Below are positions 1-10,734 of a stretch of DNA of 64,000 bases, piece by piece (position 1 is the first letter of the stretch; every line of letters begins with the position of its first letter). A program made the translations under genes and the position numbers. Location of the stretch: NCBI GenBank assembly GCA_026129405.1, contig JAHCID010000001.1, positions 213,237 to 277,236 on the forward strand. Reading direction: 5' to 3'. The DNA is from a bacterium (GTDB lineage: Bacteria > Desulfobacterota > Binatia > DP-6). Below the pieces are notes generated by a model that saw only the letters and a program-made list of their open reading frames with translations, ran no database searches and was not told the origin of the DNA.

Positions 1-260
1 CCCATGCAGGCCGTGAAGATCTGCGCCCAGGTGTCGCTCGACGTCGCCTGCCCGCTCGCCATCTCCTGACAGTCGGCCTTGTCGCGGTCCTGCTGCTGCT
101 GGCTCTGCTTGCGCTGCGCGGTGATCGTGAGCGCGCGCGGCGGCGGGGGCGGGGGATAGTAGACGGGCTGCGGCTCCTGCGTCGCGCAGCCGGCGAGCGG
201 CAGCGTGGCGAGTGCCGTCGCCAGCGCGACGGCACCCGGAACGAAGGCGCGGGCGGCCAT
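1..260 (-). CDS. Lipoprotein, small glycine-zipper-like (3' end outside window)
   Basis: The gene starts at an ATG at 258-260 behind a GGAGGA ribosome site and runs off the window after 86 codons. It opens with a hydrophobic signal ending in a lipobox (LAGC, Cys25), so it should be a lipoprotein. A Pro/Tyr-rich stretch (YYPPPPPP) and a Gln-rich stretch follow, then 'DCQEMASG' and 'FTACM'. That layout resembles small envelope lipoproteins with a YMGG-type glycine zipper, but the zipper itself would lie outside the window. It begins 34 bases after the stop of the DUF3300 gene on the same strand and is probably co-transcribed with it. The role is unknown. Confidence 0.6.
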   Translation of the reverse strand, partial: MAARAFVPGAVALATALATLPLAGCATQEPQPVYYPPPPPPRALTITAQRKQSQQQQDRDKADCQEMASGQATSSDTWAQIFTACM

Positions 261-294
261 GGACGGTCCTCCGGGCACGACGGGGTCGCGCCGA

Positions 295-1857
295 TCAGTC
301 GTTGCTCTTCTTCTTGTTGTTCTTGTTGCCGCCGCCACCGCCGCCGCCCTTCTTCTCCTGCCGCTGCTCCTGCCGCTGCTGGCGGTTCTCCTGGCGCTGC
401 TGCTGTTGCTGCGTGCGCTGCGCCTGGCGCTGCTGCTGTTGCTGCTGGCGTTGCTCGCGCTGCGCTTGCTGGCGTTGCTGCTGCGCCGCCTGCTTCTGCT
501 GGCGTTGCTCGCGCTGCTGGGCCTGGCGCTGCTGCTGAGCCGCCTGCTTCTGCTGGCGCTGATCGCGTTGCTGCTGCTGGCGCTGCTGCTGCGCCGCCTG
601 TTTCTGCTGACGCTGCTGCTGCTGGCGCTGCTGCTGGGCCGCCTGCTTCTGCTGGCGCTGCTCGCGCTGCTGCGCCTGCCGTTGCTGCTTCTGCGTCTGC
701 TGCGCCTGCTTCTGCTCCTGGCGCTGCTGCTGCTGGACCTGCTTCTGCTGGCGCTGGAGCTGCTGGGCTTCCTGGCGCTGCTGCTTGCGGACCTGGGCCG
801 GCGTCGGCGCCTGCGCCGTCGTCGCCTGGAGCGGAGGCCGCAGCGCGCGGGCACGCCGATTCGGCTGCGCCGACGCGTAGCGGAGACGCTGCGTCCGGCG
901 CCAATCGTCGTTGGCGCGACGCCACGGACGCGGCCGCGGGTTCCATGCCGCGCCCGGCGGGCGCCGGCCCCGGTTGTAGTAGTAGTTGTCGTAGCCGCGG
1001 ATGCGGCGGCCGCCGTAGTAGTTGTTGGTGACGCGGACGTTGTCGTCGTCGAAGATCGAGTAGAGCGCCCACGCGCCGAGCGCACCGACGAGGGCGCCGC
1101 CGCCGAAGGCGATCCACGGATTGATGCCCGGGCTGCTCTCCTGCACGATGACCGGCTGCGGCTGCACCGCCGCGACCGGATCGTACGACGGCACGTACAC
1201 GACGTCCGGCCGCGCCGGCTCGATGACGATGTCGCGATCGGCGACCGTACGGACCTTCTGGTACTGGTTCGTCTTCAGGTTGCCCGCGTTCGCGACCTGG
1301 TGCCGATAGTCCTGGATCGCCTGCAGGACGTCCGCCTGCTGGAAGGTGACGGCCTGCCCCATCTCGTCGGTCCACGCCGGGTTCGCGTCGAGCCAGCGCA
1401 CGACGTCCGGGAACTGGAGCAGGGCCGTGACGCTGCCGTCCCAGCCGCGATCCTGCGGGATGGCGTCGACCTGCGCCGCCTGCCCGACGTACTGGGCCGC
1501 GTCGTGCACCTGATCCGGGAACGTGGTCGCCGGGAGCAGGGACGCGAGCACGACGTCGGGGTAGAGCGCCACCGGCGCGACGAGCTCGCGCAGCTCGTCC
1601 TTGCCGAGCGTCTGCGGCGGCTGCGCAGGCAGCGTGGGAGGCGGCGCCGCAGCCGCCGGCGGAGGCGGGGGCTCGGGAGCCGCCGGAAGCGTCGTCGCCG
1701 TTTCCTGGGGCGCCGCCTGGGCGTGCGTGGCGTCGGTCGCGGGAGGCTCGCTCGCGCCGCCGCCGCACGCGACCAGCGACGCCGTGCTGAACGTCAGCAG
1801 GACGGCACGCGCGGTGGCACGCATCCAGGCCGGGGATCGGAGCCGATAGTCCGTCAT
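295..1857 (-). CDS. DUF3300 domain lipoprotein with Gln/Arg/Lys-rich tail
   Basis: 520 residues. The N-terminal signal ends in a lipobox (SLVAC, Cys31), then a Pro/Ala linker leads into a DUF3300 domain at about residues 84-235, with the typical 'LVAPVALYPD..LA..LPA' start. A glycine-rich hydrophobic segment (about 248-268) and a Tyr/Arg-rich stretch follow. The last ~175 residues are almost only Gln, Arg, Lys and Ala in imperfect repeats, ending in poly-Gly and Lys/Asn. A GGGAG site six bases upstream supports the first ATG. DUF3300 proteins are envelope proteins of unknown function. The basic tail could bind polyanions such as nucleic acid, LPS or polysaccharide, but that is inference. Confidence 0.85.
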   Translation of the reverse strand: MTDYRLRSPAWMRATARAVLLTFSTASLVACGGGASEPPATDATHAQAAPQETATTLPAAPEPPPPPAAAAPPPTLPAQPPQTLGKDELRELVAPVALYPDVVLASLLPATTFPDQVHDAAQYVGQAAQVDAIPQDRGWDGSVTALLQFPDVVRWLDANPAWTDEMGQAVTFQQADVLQAIQDYRHQVANAGNLKTNQYQKVRTVADRDIVIEPARPDVVYVPSYDPVAAVQPQPVIVQESSPGINPWIAFGGGALVGALGAWALYSIFDDDNVRVTNNYYGGRRIRGYDNYYYNRGRRPPGAAWNPRPRPWRRANDDWRRTQRLRYASAQPNRRARALRPPLQATTAQAPTPAQVRKQQRQEAQQLQRQQKQVQQQQRQEQKQAQQTQKQQRQAQQREQRQQKQAAQQQRQQQQRQQKQAAQQQRQQQQRDQRQQKQAAQQQRQAQQREQRQQKQAAQQQRQQAQREQRQQQQQQRQAQRTQQQQQRQENRQQRQEQRQEKKGGGGGGGNKNNKKKSND

Positions 1858-2003
1858 CGCACTCTCCCAAACAGGGAAGCCGCGCGAAGGTCACGCTCGC
1901 GGCGGTCTCGCTGCGATCGACATAGCGGGCGCCGCCCGCGAGCGATAGACACCTTGATGCCCGGCATCCTTCCTGACACCGCGGCGAAGCGGCGCATCCG
2001 CCG

Positions 2004-2031
2004 GGCCAGGCGCCCGAGCGGGCGCCCGGCC
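2004..2031 (-). terminator. Stem-loop downstream of thiC
   Basis: An inverted repeat lies 30 bases past the thiC stop: outer GGCC arms, a G-U position, then eight paired bases (GGCGCCCG/CGGGCGCC) around a tiny loop. No T tract follows, as is usual in very GC-rich genomes. It is a likely terminator of thiC. Confidence 0.5.
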
Positions 2032-2060
2032 GCCGCCGCATCAGGCCGAGCTCGGCAGGG

Positions 2061-3686
2061 TCAGCGCGTCGCGTCCTGCACCGACCGGGCGCGCTCCGGC
2101 TCCGGCACGTGGTCGGAGTGGCAGGCGTGCTTGCCGCCGACGACCGGCAGCACCTCGGCCCGCTTCGCCAGCATCGCGCGGCCGGCCGCGGTGACGCCCG
2201 GGCTGCGGGCGGCTCGCTTCTCGGGCTGGAAGGCCCTGTCCTTGCCGCTCGCGAAGGCCACGATCTCCTTCGAGATGCGCATGCTGCACCAGTCGTGGCC
2301 GCACATGGCGCAGAAGTCGGTGTCGACCTCGAGATCCTCGTCGTGCAGGGCACGGGCCGTCTCGCCGTCGAAGGCGAGCTCGAACTGCTTCGGCCAGTTG
2401 AGCGCCGCACGGGCACGCGACATGTCGTCGTCCCACTGGCGCGCGCCGGTGACCCCGCGCGCGACGTCGCCCGCGTGCGCCGCGATCTTGTAGGCGATGC
2501 AGCCCGCCTTGACGTCTTCGGCCTTCGGCAGGCCGACGTGCTCCTTCGGCGTCACGTAGCAGAGCATGGCGGCGCCGTGGCGGGCGCCTTCGGTGGCGCC
2601 GATCGCGCTCGTCATGTGGTCGTAGCCCGGGAAGGCGTCGGTCACGAGCGGCCCCAGGATGTAGAACGGGGCGTCGTCGCACAGCTCCTGCTGGAGGCGC
2701 ATGTTCCAGCCGATCTGGTCGAGCGGCACGTGCCCCGGACCCTCGACCATCACCTGCACGCCCTTGTCGCGGGCGCGGTGGACGAGCTCGCCGAGCGTGC
2801 GCAGCTCCGCGAGCTGCGCGGCGTCGCTGGCGTCGGCGAGGCAGCCGGGACGCAGCCCGTCGCCGAGCGAGTAGGTGACGTCGTACTCGCGCATGATCGC
2901 GCTGATCTCGTCGAACAGCTCGAACATGGGGTTCTGCCGGCCGTGGTGGATCATCCACTTCGCGAGCAGCGAGCCGCCCCGCGAGACGATGCCGCAGACG
3001 CGCGGGCCGACCAGCGAGAGATGCTCGCGCAGCACGCCGGCGTGGATCGTGAAGTAGTCGACGCCCTGGCGCGCCTGGCGCTCGATCTCGGCGAGGATGA
3101 CGTCGTAGGTGAGGTCCTCGATGCGGCGGCCGACGATCATCGAGTAGATCGGCACCGTGCCGATCGGGATCGTCGCATGGTCGAGGATCGCCTGCCGGGT
3201 GGCGCCGAGGTCGCCGCCGGTCGAGAGGTCCATCAGGGTGTCGGCGCCGTACTGCTGCGCCCAGCGCAGCTTCTCGACTTCGGCGTCGGTGCTCGAGGAG
3301 ACCGGCGAGGCGCCGATGTTGGCGTTGATCTTGGTGGTGATCATGCGCCCGATGCCGGTGGGGTCGAGCCGCTTCGGAGCGCGCTCCCCGCGCAGCACGT
3401 CGGGGTCCTGGATGACGGCCAGGCGCTGCGCCACCGTCTGGTTCACCCACAGCCGCGCCTCGTCGCGCGCGCCCGGGTGCCCGACGGCGGCGTCCGGGTA
3501 GCCGTGCGCCGCTCCTGCGGGCGTCGCGCCCGCCGAGCCCGCGAGGTGGTGGACGTTGGCCGGGATGACGAGCCGCCCGCGGGCGACCTCGTCGCGGATC
3601 GTCTCCGGCGAGACGCCCTCGCGCTGCGCCACCCGGCGCATCTCGGGGGTGACGGTACCCGCACGGGCCGATTCGAGCTGTGTCAT
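2061..3686 (-). CDS. thiC: Phosphomethylpyrimidine synthase ThiC
   Basis: 541 residues. ThiC is the radical-SAM enzyme that converts aminoimidazole ribotide to hydroxymethylpyrimidine phosphate, the pyrimidine half of thiamine. Family blocks are easy to read: 'INANIG.S', 'TLMDLSTGG', 'FTIHAGVL', 'SRGGS..A.WM..H', 'EGPGHVP' and the C-terminal cluster-binding CxxCxxxxC (CAMCGHDWC). The open frame continues upstream through the riboswitch, but the ATG at 3684-3686 is the real start. It sits directly behind the TPP aptamer, and its GGAGGG ribosome site lies in the aptamer's 3' end. No other thiamine gene is adjacent, so this is a single-gene, thiamine-repressed unit. Confidence 0.97.
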   Translation of the reverse strand: MTQLESARAGTVTPEMRRVAQREGVSPETIRDEVARGRLVIPANVHHLAGSAGATPAGAAHGYPDAAVGHPGARDEARLWVNQTVAQRLAVIQDPDVLRGERAPKRLDPTGIGRMITTKINANIGASPVSSSTDAEVEKLRWAQQYGADTLMDLSTGGDLGATRQAILDHATIPIGTVPIYSMIVGRRIEDLTYDVILAEIERQARQGVDYFTIHAGVLREHLSLVGPRVCGIVSRGGSLLAKWMIHHGRQNPMFELFDEISAIMREYDVTYSLGDGLRPGCLADASDAAQLAELRTLGELVHRARDKGVQVMVEGPGHVPLDQIGWNMRLQQELCDDAPFYILGPLVTDAFPGYDHMTSAIGATEGARHGAAMLCYVTPKEHVGLPKAEDVKAGCIAYKIAAHAGDVARGVTGARQWDDDMSRARAALNWPKQFELAFDGETARALHDEDLEVDTDFCAMCGHDWCSMRISKEIVAFASGKDRAFQPEKRAARSPGVTAAGRAMLAKRAEVLPVVGGKHACHSDHVPEPERARSVQDATR

Positions 3687-3688
3687 CG

Positions 3689-3782
3689 CGCTTCCCTCCG
3701 CCGGCATGACCCGGGTCAGGTTCGAGGGGTCGGCAGGACCGCTTCCTGCCCTCTCAGTCGTCTCCGGACGACTCCCCCAGCA
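3689..3782 (-). promoter_or_regulatory. TPP riboswitch (THI element) before thiC
   Basis: Read on the minus strand, the conserved THI blocks appear in order: GGGGAG, CTGAGA, a hairpin (GGCAGGA/TCCTGCC), ACCCCTCGAACCTGA, GGGTCATGCC and GCGGAGGGA. The P1 helix can form between 3779-3782 (UGCU) and 3689-3692 (AGCG). The 3' block GGAGGGA is also the only good ribosome site for the ATG three to seven bases on. Thiamine pyrophosphate binding should therefore hide the ribosome site directly, and no terminator is needed. Confidence 0.95.
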
Positions 3783-3830
3783 GGAGCCGACATTGGTCCG
3801 GGCACGAGGAGGGGTCAAGGGCCGCCGGCG

Positions 3831-4499
3831 TCACGAAGAGCGCAGCTTCACACGGCGCACCCCGGGCAGCGCGCGGAGCCGATCGACGACCGCCGTGTCA
3901 CGCTCCGGAGTACGCTGGCCGAGGCTCATCCGCACCTGCGTGTGCCCCCCGCGGCCCGGGCGGACGTCGACCTGCTCGACCGCGAGCCCCGTGTCCTCCG
4001 CGGCGGCGCGCAGCGTCGCGACCGATGGCATGTCCGGACCGACGACGACCGCCAGCATCAGTGGTCGCTTGAAGAACCAGCGCTCGATGGGCTTGAGCGC
4101 CGCCAGGACCAGCAGCGTGAGCGCGGTGGTCGCCCCCCCGGCGATGAAGAGGCCGCCGCCGATCGCCAGTCCGACGGCGGCGGAGACCCACACGCTCGCC
4201 GCGGTGGTGAGACCGCGCACGCTGTCACGGCGGACGATGATCGCGCCCGCGCCGAGGAAGCCGATACCGCTCACGACCTGGGCCGCGACGCGCGACGGAT
4301 CGAGCGTGACGCCGTTCTCACCGACGACGTCGCCGAAGCCGAACGACGACACCAGCATGAACAAGCAAGCGCCGACACCGACCAGCGCATGGGTCCGCAG
4401 GCCGGCAGCCCGCTCGCGCCGCTCGCGGTCGGCGCCGACGAGCGCCCCGAGCGATGCCGCGACGGCGAGCCGGAGGATGATCTGCTCCTCCGCGATCAC
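3831..4499 (-). CDS. MgtC/SapB family membrane protein
   Basis: 222 residues from a GTG at 4497-4499. The N-terminal half is a polytopic membrane domain with MgtC hallmarks: 'RLAVAASLGALVGADRERR', 'GLRTHALVGVGACLFML', 'GIGFLGAGAII' and 'VRGLTTAASVWV.AAVGLA.G'. Four to five membrane segments are followed by a ~75-residue soluble tail of mixed alpha/beta character (about 150-222). MgtC proteins act in the inner membrane in Mg2+ limitation and inhibit F1Fo ATPase in pathogens; here the role may be general ion or envelope homeostasis. The downstream neighbour is thiC with its own riboswitch, so this gene is probably a separate unit. The exact start is uncertain because the frame is open far upstream. 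Confidence 0.85.
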   Translation of the reverse strand: MIAEEQIILRLAVAASLGALVGADRERRERAAGLRTHALVGVGACLFMLVSSFGFGDVVGENGVTLDPSRVAAQVVSGIGFLGAGAIIVRRDSVRGLTTAASVWVSAAVGLAIGGGLFIAGGATTALTLLVLAALKPIERWFFKRPLMLAVVVGPDMPSVATLRAAAEDTGLAVEQVDVRPGRGGHTQVRMSLGQRTPERDTAVVDRLRALPGVRRVKLRSS

Positions 4500-4573
4500 G
4501 CGGTGAGTCTGGCGCAACGCGGCGCGGCTGGCGATACCCGCCGAGCACCCCGCGCCGAAGTCCGACCCGAACG

Positions 4574-4978
4574 CTACGGCGGACCGACCCCCATCAGGTC
4601 GAGCCGACGGCAGACGGGCGGCTCGGGGCCGCGAGGACACGGGATCGGCTGGCGCTGCACCACGTTCCGGGTCTCCGTCCACTCGCCCGAGGGCAGCAGC
4701 ACCGAGCACACCTGGTCCGTGAACGTGTAGCACTCGAGCTTGCCGGGGGTGTAGCGCAGCTTGCGCCGGCAGTAGTCGAACGGGCCGTGGCGCAGGGTGT
4801 CGAACAGGCGGACGCTCAGCCAGCACCAGGACGGCGCCGGCTGCACGAACGGCGACGGCTGCTGCGGCACCGGGACCACGGCCGGCGCATTGCCGGGCCG
4901 GACGAAGTCGACGGCGGGCGCCGGGGCCGAGGCGAGCACGAACGACGCGGCCAGAGCGAGGACGCGCAGCGGCCGCAT
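4574..4978 (-). CDS. Small secreted Cys-containing protein, unknown function
   Basis: 134 residues. A signal peptide (MRPLRVLALAASFVLASAPAPA) gives a mature protein starting with a Pro/Val-rich stretch. The rest has about five cysteines spread through motifs such as 'SWCWLSVRLFD', 'DYCRRKL', 'LECYTF', 'QVCSVLL', 'PIPCPRG' and 'PVCRRL', which suggests a disulfide-bonded periplasmic or secreted protein. An earlier in-frame ATG at 5000-5002 is also possible. It sits between the amine oxidase and mgtC-like genes on the same strand. I do not recognise a family. Confidence 0.6.
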   Translation of the reverse strand: MRPLRVLALAASFVLASAPAPAVDFVRPGNAPAVVPVPQQPSPFVQPAPSWCWLSVRLFDTLRHGPFDYCRRKLRYTPGKLECYTFTDQVCSVLLPSGEWTETRNVVQRQPIPCPRGPEPPVCRRLDLMGVGPP

Positions 4979-5026
4979 GACCGCCACGATTCCACTCCGC
5001 ATCGCTCCGCGCAACGACGGCGCGCG

Positions 5027-6601
5027 TCAGGTGCCGGTCTTGCCGGCGAAGTCGCCGATGATCTCGAGCCCGCAGCGGACGCCTTCGACGGCGGCGCCCT
5101 CCATCGTGCCCCGGTAGTCGAGCGAGGTGTGCTCGCCGGCGAAATGGCAGTTGCCCGAGCGCTCCGCCTCGACGCCGCGAAACTTCACGTACTGTCCGAC
5201 GCGGTGGCAGGACACCGAGCCGCGCTGGAGGGGATCCTCGGCCGGCGCCGACAGCGTGGCGCGGCCGTTCCACGTCGCTGCAACGCCGGGGAGCACCGTC
5301 TCGAGCCGGGCGAGGAACGCCTCGGCGGCGGCCCGCACGCCCGCCGGCGACGTGTCGCCGAGCGCAGCGCCGGCCGAGCCGCCGCTCACGCACGCGAGGA
5401 TGCCCTCGCTGCCCTTTTGCCCCCGCGTCTCCTCCCAGGTGCTCTGGAAGCCGGCGTCGCTGAGGATGCGCGCCACGTTGGGGCTGCCCCATGGGCCTTT
5501 CTTGCGCCAGGGGCGCGACGTGAACTGGAGCGTCAGCTTGGTGCCCGTGCCGTAGCCCAGCTCGTTGATGGCGGCGGTCTTGCGCTCGTCGAAGCCCGCC
5601 GCGCCGAAGTCGATCGTGCGCAGGACCGAGAACGGCAGCGTCAGCGCGACGCGATCGACGACGACGGCGTCGCGGCCGTCGAACGAGAGGCGATAGGTGC
5701 CGTCGTCCAACCGCGTGATGGCCGTGAGCCGCGCGTTCAGCTCGACGCTGCCGTCGGGCAGCGCGCCGGCGAGCGCCTCGACCAGTCGCTGCACGCCGCC
5801 GGCGCAGACGAAGCGCTCGTCCGGCCGGCCGAGATAGCCGATGCCGTTGGGGTTCGGCCGGTTGACGAGGAAGTAGACCGCGTTGAGCGCGCTCTGCTCC
5901 CGCGTGTCGAGCCCGAGCTCGCTGGTGAAGACGACGTCGAGCAGCCGCCCCATGGGCGACCCGTGCCCGCCGGGGACGCGCGTGTCGATCCAATCCCAGA
6001 CGCTGATCTGGTCGAGCGCCTGACCGGCGTCGGTGTACTCGTCGTACGTCGTCGTCGCCTTCGCCGCGCGCCGATCCGCGCGCGCGGCCTTCATCACGGC
6101 CTTGATGTCGCGCCGCGCCTGCTTCGCCAGGTAGGGCGTGCCGTCGAGCATGAAGATCGGCTTCGCCCCGGCGGGCTGGTCGCGCCGCGACCGCGCCACC
6201 TTGAGGCCGAAGTTGCGGATCAGCGTCCGGATCTGGATGTGCACCCAATCGATGTACTCGCCGCAGTGCTCGCTGAACTGACCACCGGTGAAGGAGTCGG
6301 TGTCGGTGCGCGTGCGACCGCCGATGCGGTCGGACGCTTCGTACACGGTGAGCGGCAGCAGCGCCTCGTTGAGCGCCGCCGCGGTGCAGAGGCCGCCGAG
6401 CCCGGCCCCGACGACGGCGGTACGCGGGGGTGTCTGCGCCATGCTGCGCCGCGGACGAGCGACGGCGCCGAGCGCGAGCGTGGCCGCCGCGCCCCGCAGC
6501 ACCTGCCGCCGCGACAGCAGCGGCAGGGACGGCAGGCCCGCAGCCGCCTCCTCCTCGGCGACGAGTCGCGCCAGGAGGTGGGCGAGCGTGGTCTTCGGCA
6601 C
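5027..6601 (-). CDS. Flavin-containing amine oxidase, Tat-exported
   Basis: 524 residues from a GTG start. It has a twin-arginine signal (SRRQVLRG, Arg31-Arg32) followed by a hydrophobic stretch, so it should be exported folded with its FAD. The dinucleotide-binding motif VVGAGLGGL begins near residue 63, with 'YEASDRIGGRT' after it. The C-terminal FAD-binding block 'FAGEHTSLDYRGTMEGAAVEG' is typical of monoamine/polyamine oxidases. It oxidises an amine to an aldehyde with release of ammonia and peroxide; the substrate is unknown. The aldehyde dehydrogenase gene ends six bases upstream on the same strand, so the pair could convert an amine to a carboxylic acid. Confidence 0.85.
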   Translation of the reverse strand: MPKTTLAHLLARLVAEEEAAAGLPSLPLLSRRQVLRGAAATLALGAVARPRRSMAQTPPRTAVVGAGLGGLCTAAALNEALLPLTVYEASDRIGGRTRTDTDSFTGGQFSEHCGEYIDWVHIQIRTLIRNFGLKVARSRRDQPAGAKPIFMLDGTPYLAKQARRDIKAVMKAARADRRAAKATTTYDEYTDAGQALDQISVWDWIDTRVPGGHGSPMGRLLDVVFTSELGLDTREQSALNAVYFLVNRPNPNGIGYLGRPDERFVCAGGVQRLVEALAGALPDGSVELNARLTAITRLDDGTYRLSFDGRDAVVVDRVALTLPFSVLRTIDFGAAGFDERKTAAINELGYGTGTKLTLQFTSRPWRKKGPWGSPNVARILSDAGFQSTWEETRGQKGSEGILACVSGGSAGAALGDTSPAGVRAAAEAFLARLETVLPGVAATWNGRATLSAPAEDPLQRGSVSCHRVGQYVKFRGVEAERSGNCHFAGEHTSLDYRGTMEGAAVEGVRCGLEIIGDFAGKTGT

Positions 6602-6607
6602 GACGGG

Positions 6608-8122
6608 CTACATCGCGAAGAGGTCCATGGTGAACTCGTTCAAGTCCACCCAGACCTGCTTCAGGCGGGTCAGATGCTCGATCATCGTCGGCCCGTTCTC
6701 GCGGCCGTAGCCCGAGAGCTTGTAGCCGCCGAACGGCGAGTTGCTCTCGATCTTGTGCCAGGTGTTGATCCAGACCGTGCCCGCCTGGAGCTTCTTCGCG
6801 ATGCGGTGCGCGCGCTTGATGTCGCGCGTCTGCACGCCCGCGGCGAGGCCGTAGATGACGTCGTTGCCGATGCGGACGGCGTCGTCCTCGTCGCTGAACG
6901 GGATCACGACCCCCACCGGCCCGAAGATCTCCTCCTGCGCGATCTGCATCTCGTTGTTCACGCCGCTGAAGATCGTCGGCTCGAAGTAGAAGCCCTTCGC
7001 CAGTGCCGGGTCCTTCGGCTGGCCGCCGCCGCACTCGAGCTTGGCGCCCTCGCGCTGGCCGATCTCGGCATAGCGCTTCACCTTCATGAGCTGCTCCTCG
7101 GAGACCAGCGGGCCCATGCGGGTGGCGAAGTCGAGCGGATCGCCGACGACGATGCCCTTCGCGCGCTCCACCAGCTTCTCGACGAAGCGGTCGTACATCG
7201 ACTGCTGCACCAGGAGCCGCGTGCCGGCCGAGCAGATCTGCCCGGTGTTCATGAAGAGGCCGAACATCGCGTTGGCGACGGCGGTGTCGAGGTCGACGTC
7301 GTCGAAGATGATGTGCGGCGACTTGCCGCCGAGCTCGAGCGTCACGGTCTTGAGATTGGTGACCGACGCCTGCACGACCAGACGGCCGGTCACGTGCTCG
7401 CCGGTGAAGGCGATCTTCTCGATGCCGGTGTGCTGCGCGAGCGCGGCGCCGGCCGTGGGGCCGAAGCCCGGGACGACGTTGAGCGCGCCGGCGGGCAGCC
7501 CCGCGTCGGCGGCGATGCGCGCCAGCTCCATCGCCGTCATCGGCGTGTGCTCGGCGGGCTTCAGCACGACGGTGTTGCCGCAGGCCAGCGCCGGCGCCGT
7601 CTTCCACGCCGCCATGATGAACGGTCCGTTCCACGGCGTGATACCGCCGACGACCCCGAGCGGCTCGCGCTGGGTGTAGCCGAGGAACTCGCCCGGCTGC
7701 ATCGACGGGCTGGTGAAGCCGTGGATCTTCGTCGCCCAGCCGGCCCAGTACCGGAACACCTCGGCCGCCTGCATGATCATGCCGGTCGCCAGGAACGACG
7801 GCATGCCGACGTCGAGCGACTCGAGCCGCGCCAGGTCGAAGGCGCGCTCCTCGATGAGGTCGGCCATGCGGTGGAGATGCTTCGCCCGCTCCTGCGGCAG
7901 CATCGTCGACCACGTCTCGTCGAAGCACGCGCGCGCCGCGGTGACGGCGGCGTCGATGTCGGCCTTGTCGCCCTCGGCGACCACGGCCTGCACCGAGCGA
8001 TCGTGCGGGTAGATCGTCTCGAACGTCTTGCCCGACTGGGCGTCGACGAACTTGCCGTTGATGAAGAGCTGATAGCGACGGACGTCGGACGCGTCGCCGA
8101 GCGGCTGGGCGGTGGTCGTCAT
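6608..8122 (-). CDS. Aldehyde dehydrogenase (NAD(P)+-dependent)
   Basis: 504 residues from an ATG at 8120-8122. The family signature is intact: 'TPWNGPF' and 'LKPAEHTP' for cofactor binding, catalytic base in 'TLELGGKSPH', catalytic cysteine in 'NTGQICSAGTRL', 'EEIFGPV' and the C-terminal 'PFGGYKLSGYGRENG'. That C-terminus groups it with betaine/gamma-aminobutyraldehyde/phenylacetaldehyde-type enzymes. It oxidises an aldehyde to the acid in the cytoplasm. The next gene in the same direction is a Tat-exported amine oxidase, which suggests amine catabolism, although the two proteins would act in different compartments. The long frame upstream of 8122 is shadow coding. Confidence 0.93.
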   Translation of the reverse strand: MTTTAQPLGDASDVRRYQLFINGKFVDAQSGKTFETIYPHDRSVQAVVAEGDKADIDAAVTAARACFDETWSTMLPQERAKHLHRMADLIEERAFDLARLESLDVGMPSFLATGMIMQAAEVFRYWAGWATKIHGFTSPSMQPGEFLGYTQREPLGVVGGITPWNGPFIMAAWKTAPALACGNTVVLKPAEHTPMTAMELARIAADAGLPAGALNVVPGFGPTAGAALAQHTGIEKIAFTGEHVTGRLVVQASVTNLKTVTLELGGKSPHIIFDDVDLDTAVANAMFGLFMNTGQICSAGTRLLVQQSMYDRFVEKLVERAKGIVVGDPLDFATRMGPLVSEEQLMKVKRYAEIGQREGAKLECGGGQPKDPALAKGFYFEPTIFSGVNNEMQIAQEEIFGPVGVVIPFSDEDDAVRIGNDVIYGLAAGVQTRDIKRAHRIAKKLQAGTVWINTWHKIESNSPFGGYKLSGYGRENGPTMIEHLTRLKQVWVDLNEFTMDLFAM

Positions 8123-8256
8123 GGGGAGGTTCCTTAGCGCGGGTTCGGGTCGGCTGGGAAGCGGCGCCCCTCGGCGCCGCCGCGTCAGCGCACCGACGAT
8201 CCGACGGGCCGATCGGTCGACCACCGACCCGGGAGGGAGGGCCGGGGCGCCCCCGC

Positions 8257-10256
<2,000 letters not shown>

Positions 10257-10260
10257 TCAA

Positions 10261-10290
10261 CCGTCAAGGCGCGCCGCGCCGTCTTGACGG
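10261..10290. promoter_or_regulatory. Palindrome between the lipase and SnoaL-like genes
   Basis: Perfect eight-base arms (CCGTCAAG 10261-10268, CTTGACGG 10283-10290) flank a GC-rich centre that can pair further. The site lies in the 130-base divergent space. Each arm holds a TTGACG, one facing each gene, so it could be a pair of -35 elements, an operator, or both. No convincing -10 boxes were found. Confidence 0.35.
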
Positions 10291-10320
10291 CGTTCCCGCG
10301 GCGATGCCATCCAGGCCTTC

Positions 10321-10728
10321 ATGAGCCACCCGAACGACGTCCTCGTCCGCCGTTGGTTCGAGGAGGTGTGGAACCAGCGTCGCCTCGCCTCCATCGACGA
10401 GCTGGCCGACCCGGACTGCGTCGGCCACTCGGAGAACGGCCGTCTCGAGGGCATCGACGCCTGGCGCGCGATGTTCGACGCCTTCATCGCCGCGATGCCG
10501 GACCTCAGGGCGACCGTGGAGGACGTCCTCGTCGACGGCGACCGCGTCTCGGTGCGCTGGAGCTTCACGGGCACGCACACCGCCGCGTTGCAGGACATCC
10601 CGCCCACGAACCGCGCCATCCACGCGCGCGGCACCACCTGGTTCCGCGTCGCCGACGGTCGCCTGGTCGAGGCCTGGGACACCTGGAACCAGGGCGCGCT
10701 GCTCGCGAGCCTGGCGCGCCGGGCGTAG
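10321..10728 (+). CDS. SnoaL-like ester cyclase/NTF2-fold protein
   Basis: 135 residues. The pattern 'V.R.FEEVWNQ.R...IDELADPD.V.H', 'G..AWRAMFDAFIAAMPDL', 'VEDVLVDGD.V.VRW.F.GTH' and 'FRVADGRLVEAWDTWN' is that of the SnoaL-like polyketide cyclase/ester cyclase group, a cone-shaped NTF2 fold that binds small hydrophobic ligands. Most members outside polyketide clusters have no assigned reaction, and no polyketide genes are nearby. It is transcribed away from the lipase and ends six bases before the convergent P450 gene. Confidence 0.85.
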   Translation: MSHPNDVLVRRWFEEVWNQRRLASIDELADPDCVGHSENGRLEGIDAWRAMFDAFIAAMPDLRATVEDVLVDGDRVSVRWSFTGTHTAALQDIPPTNRAIHARGTTWFRVADGRLVEAWDTWNQGALLASLARRA

Positions 10729-10734
10729 CGCCGC

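Noticed and set aside
205..2493. Long plus-strand Leu/Arg-rich open frame
   Set aside because: It is the complement of the Gln-rich DUF3300 tail and of the thiC end. The poly-Leu composition comes from CTG-rich repeats, and no start signal is present.
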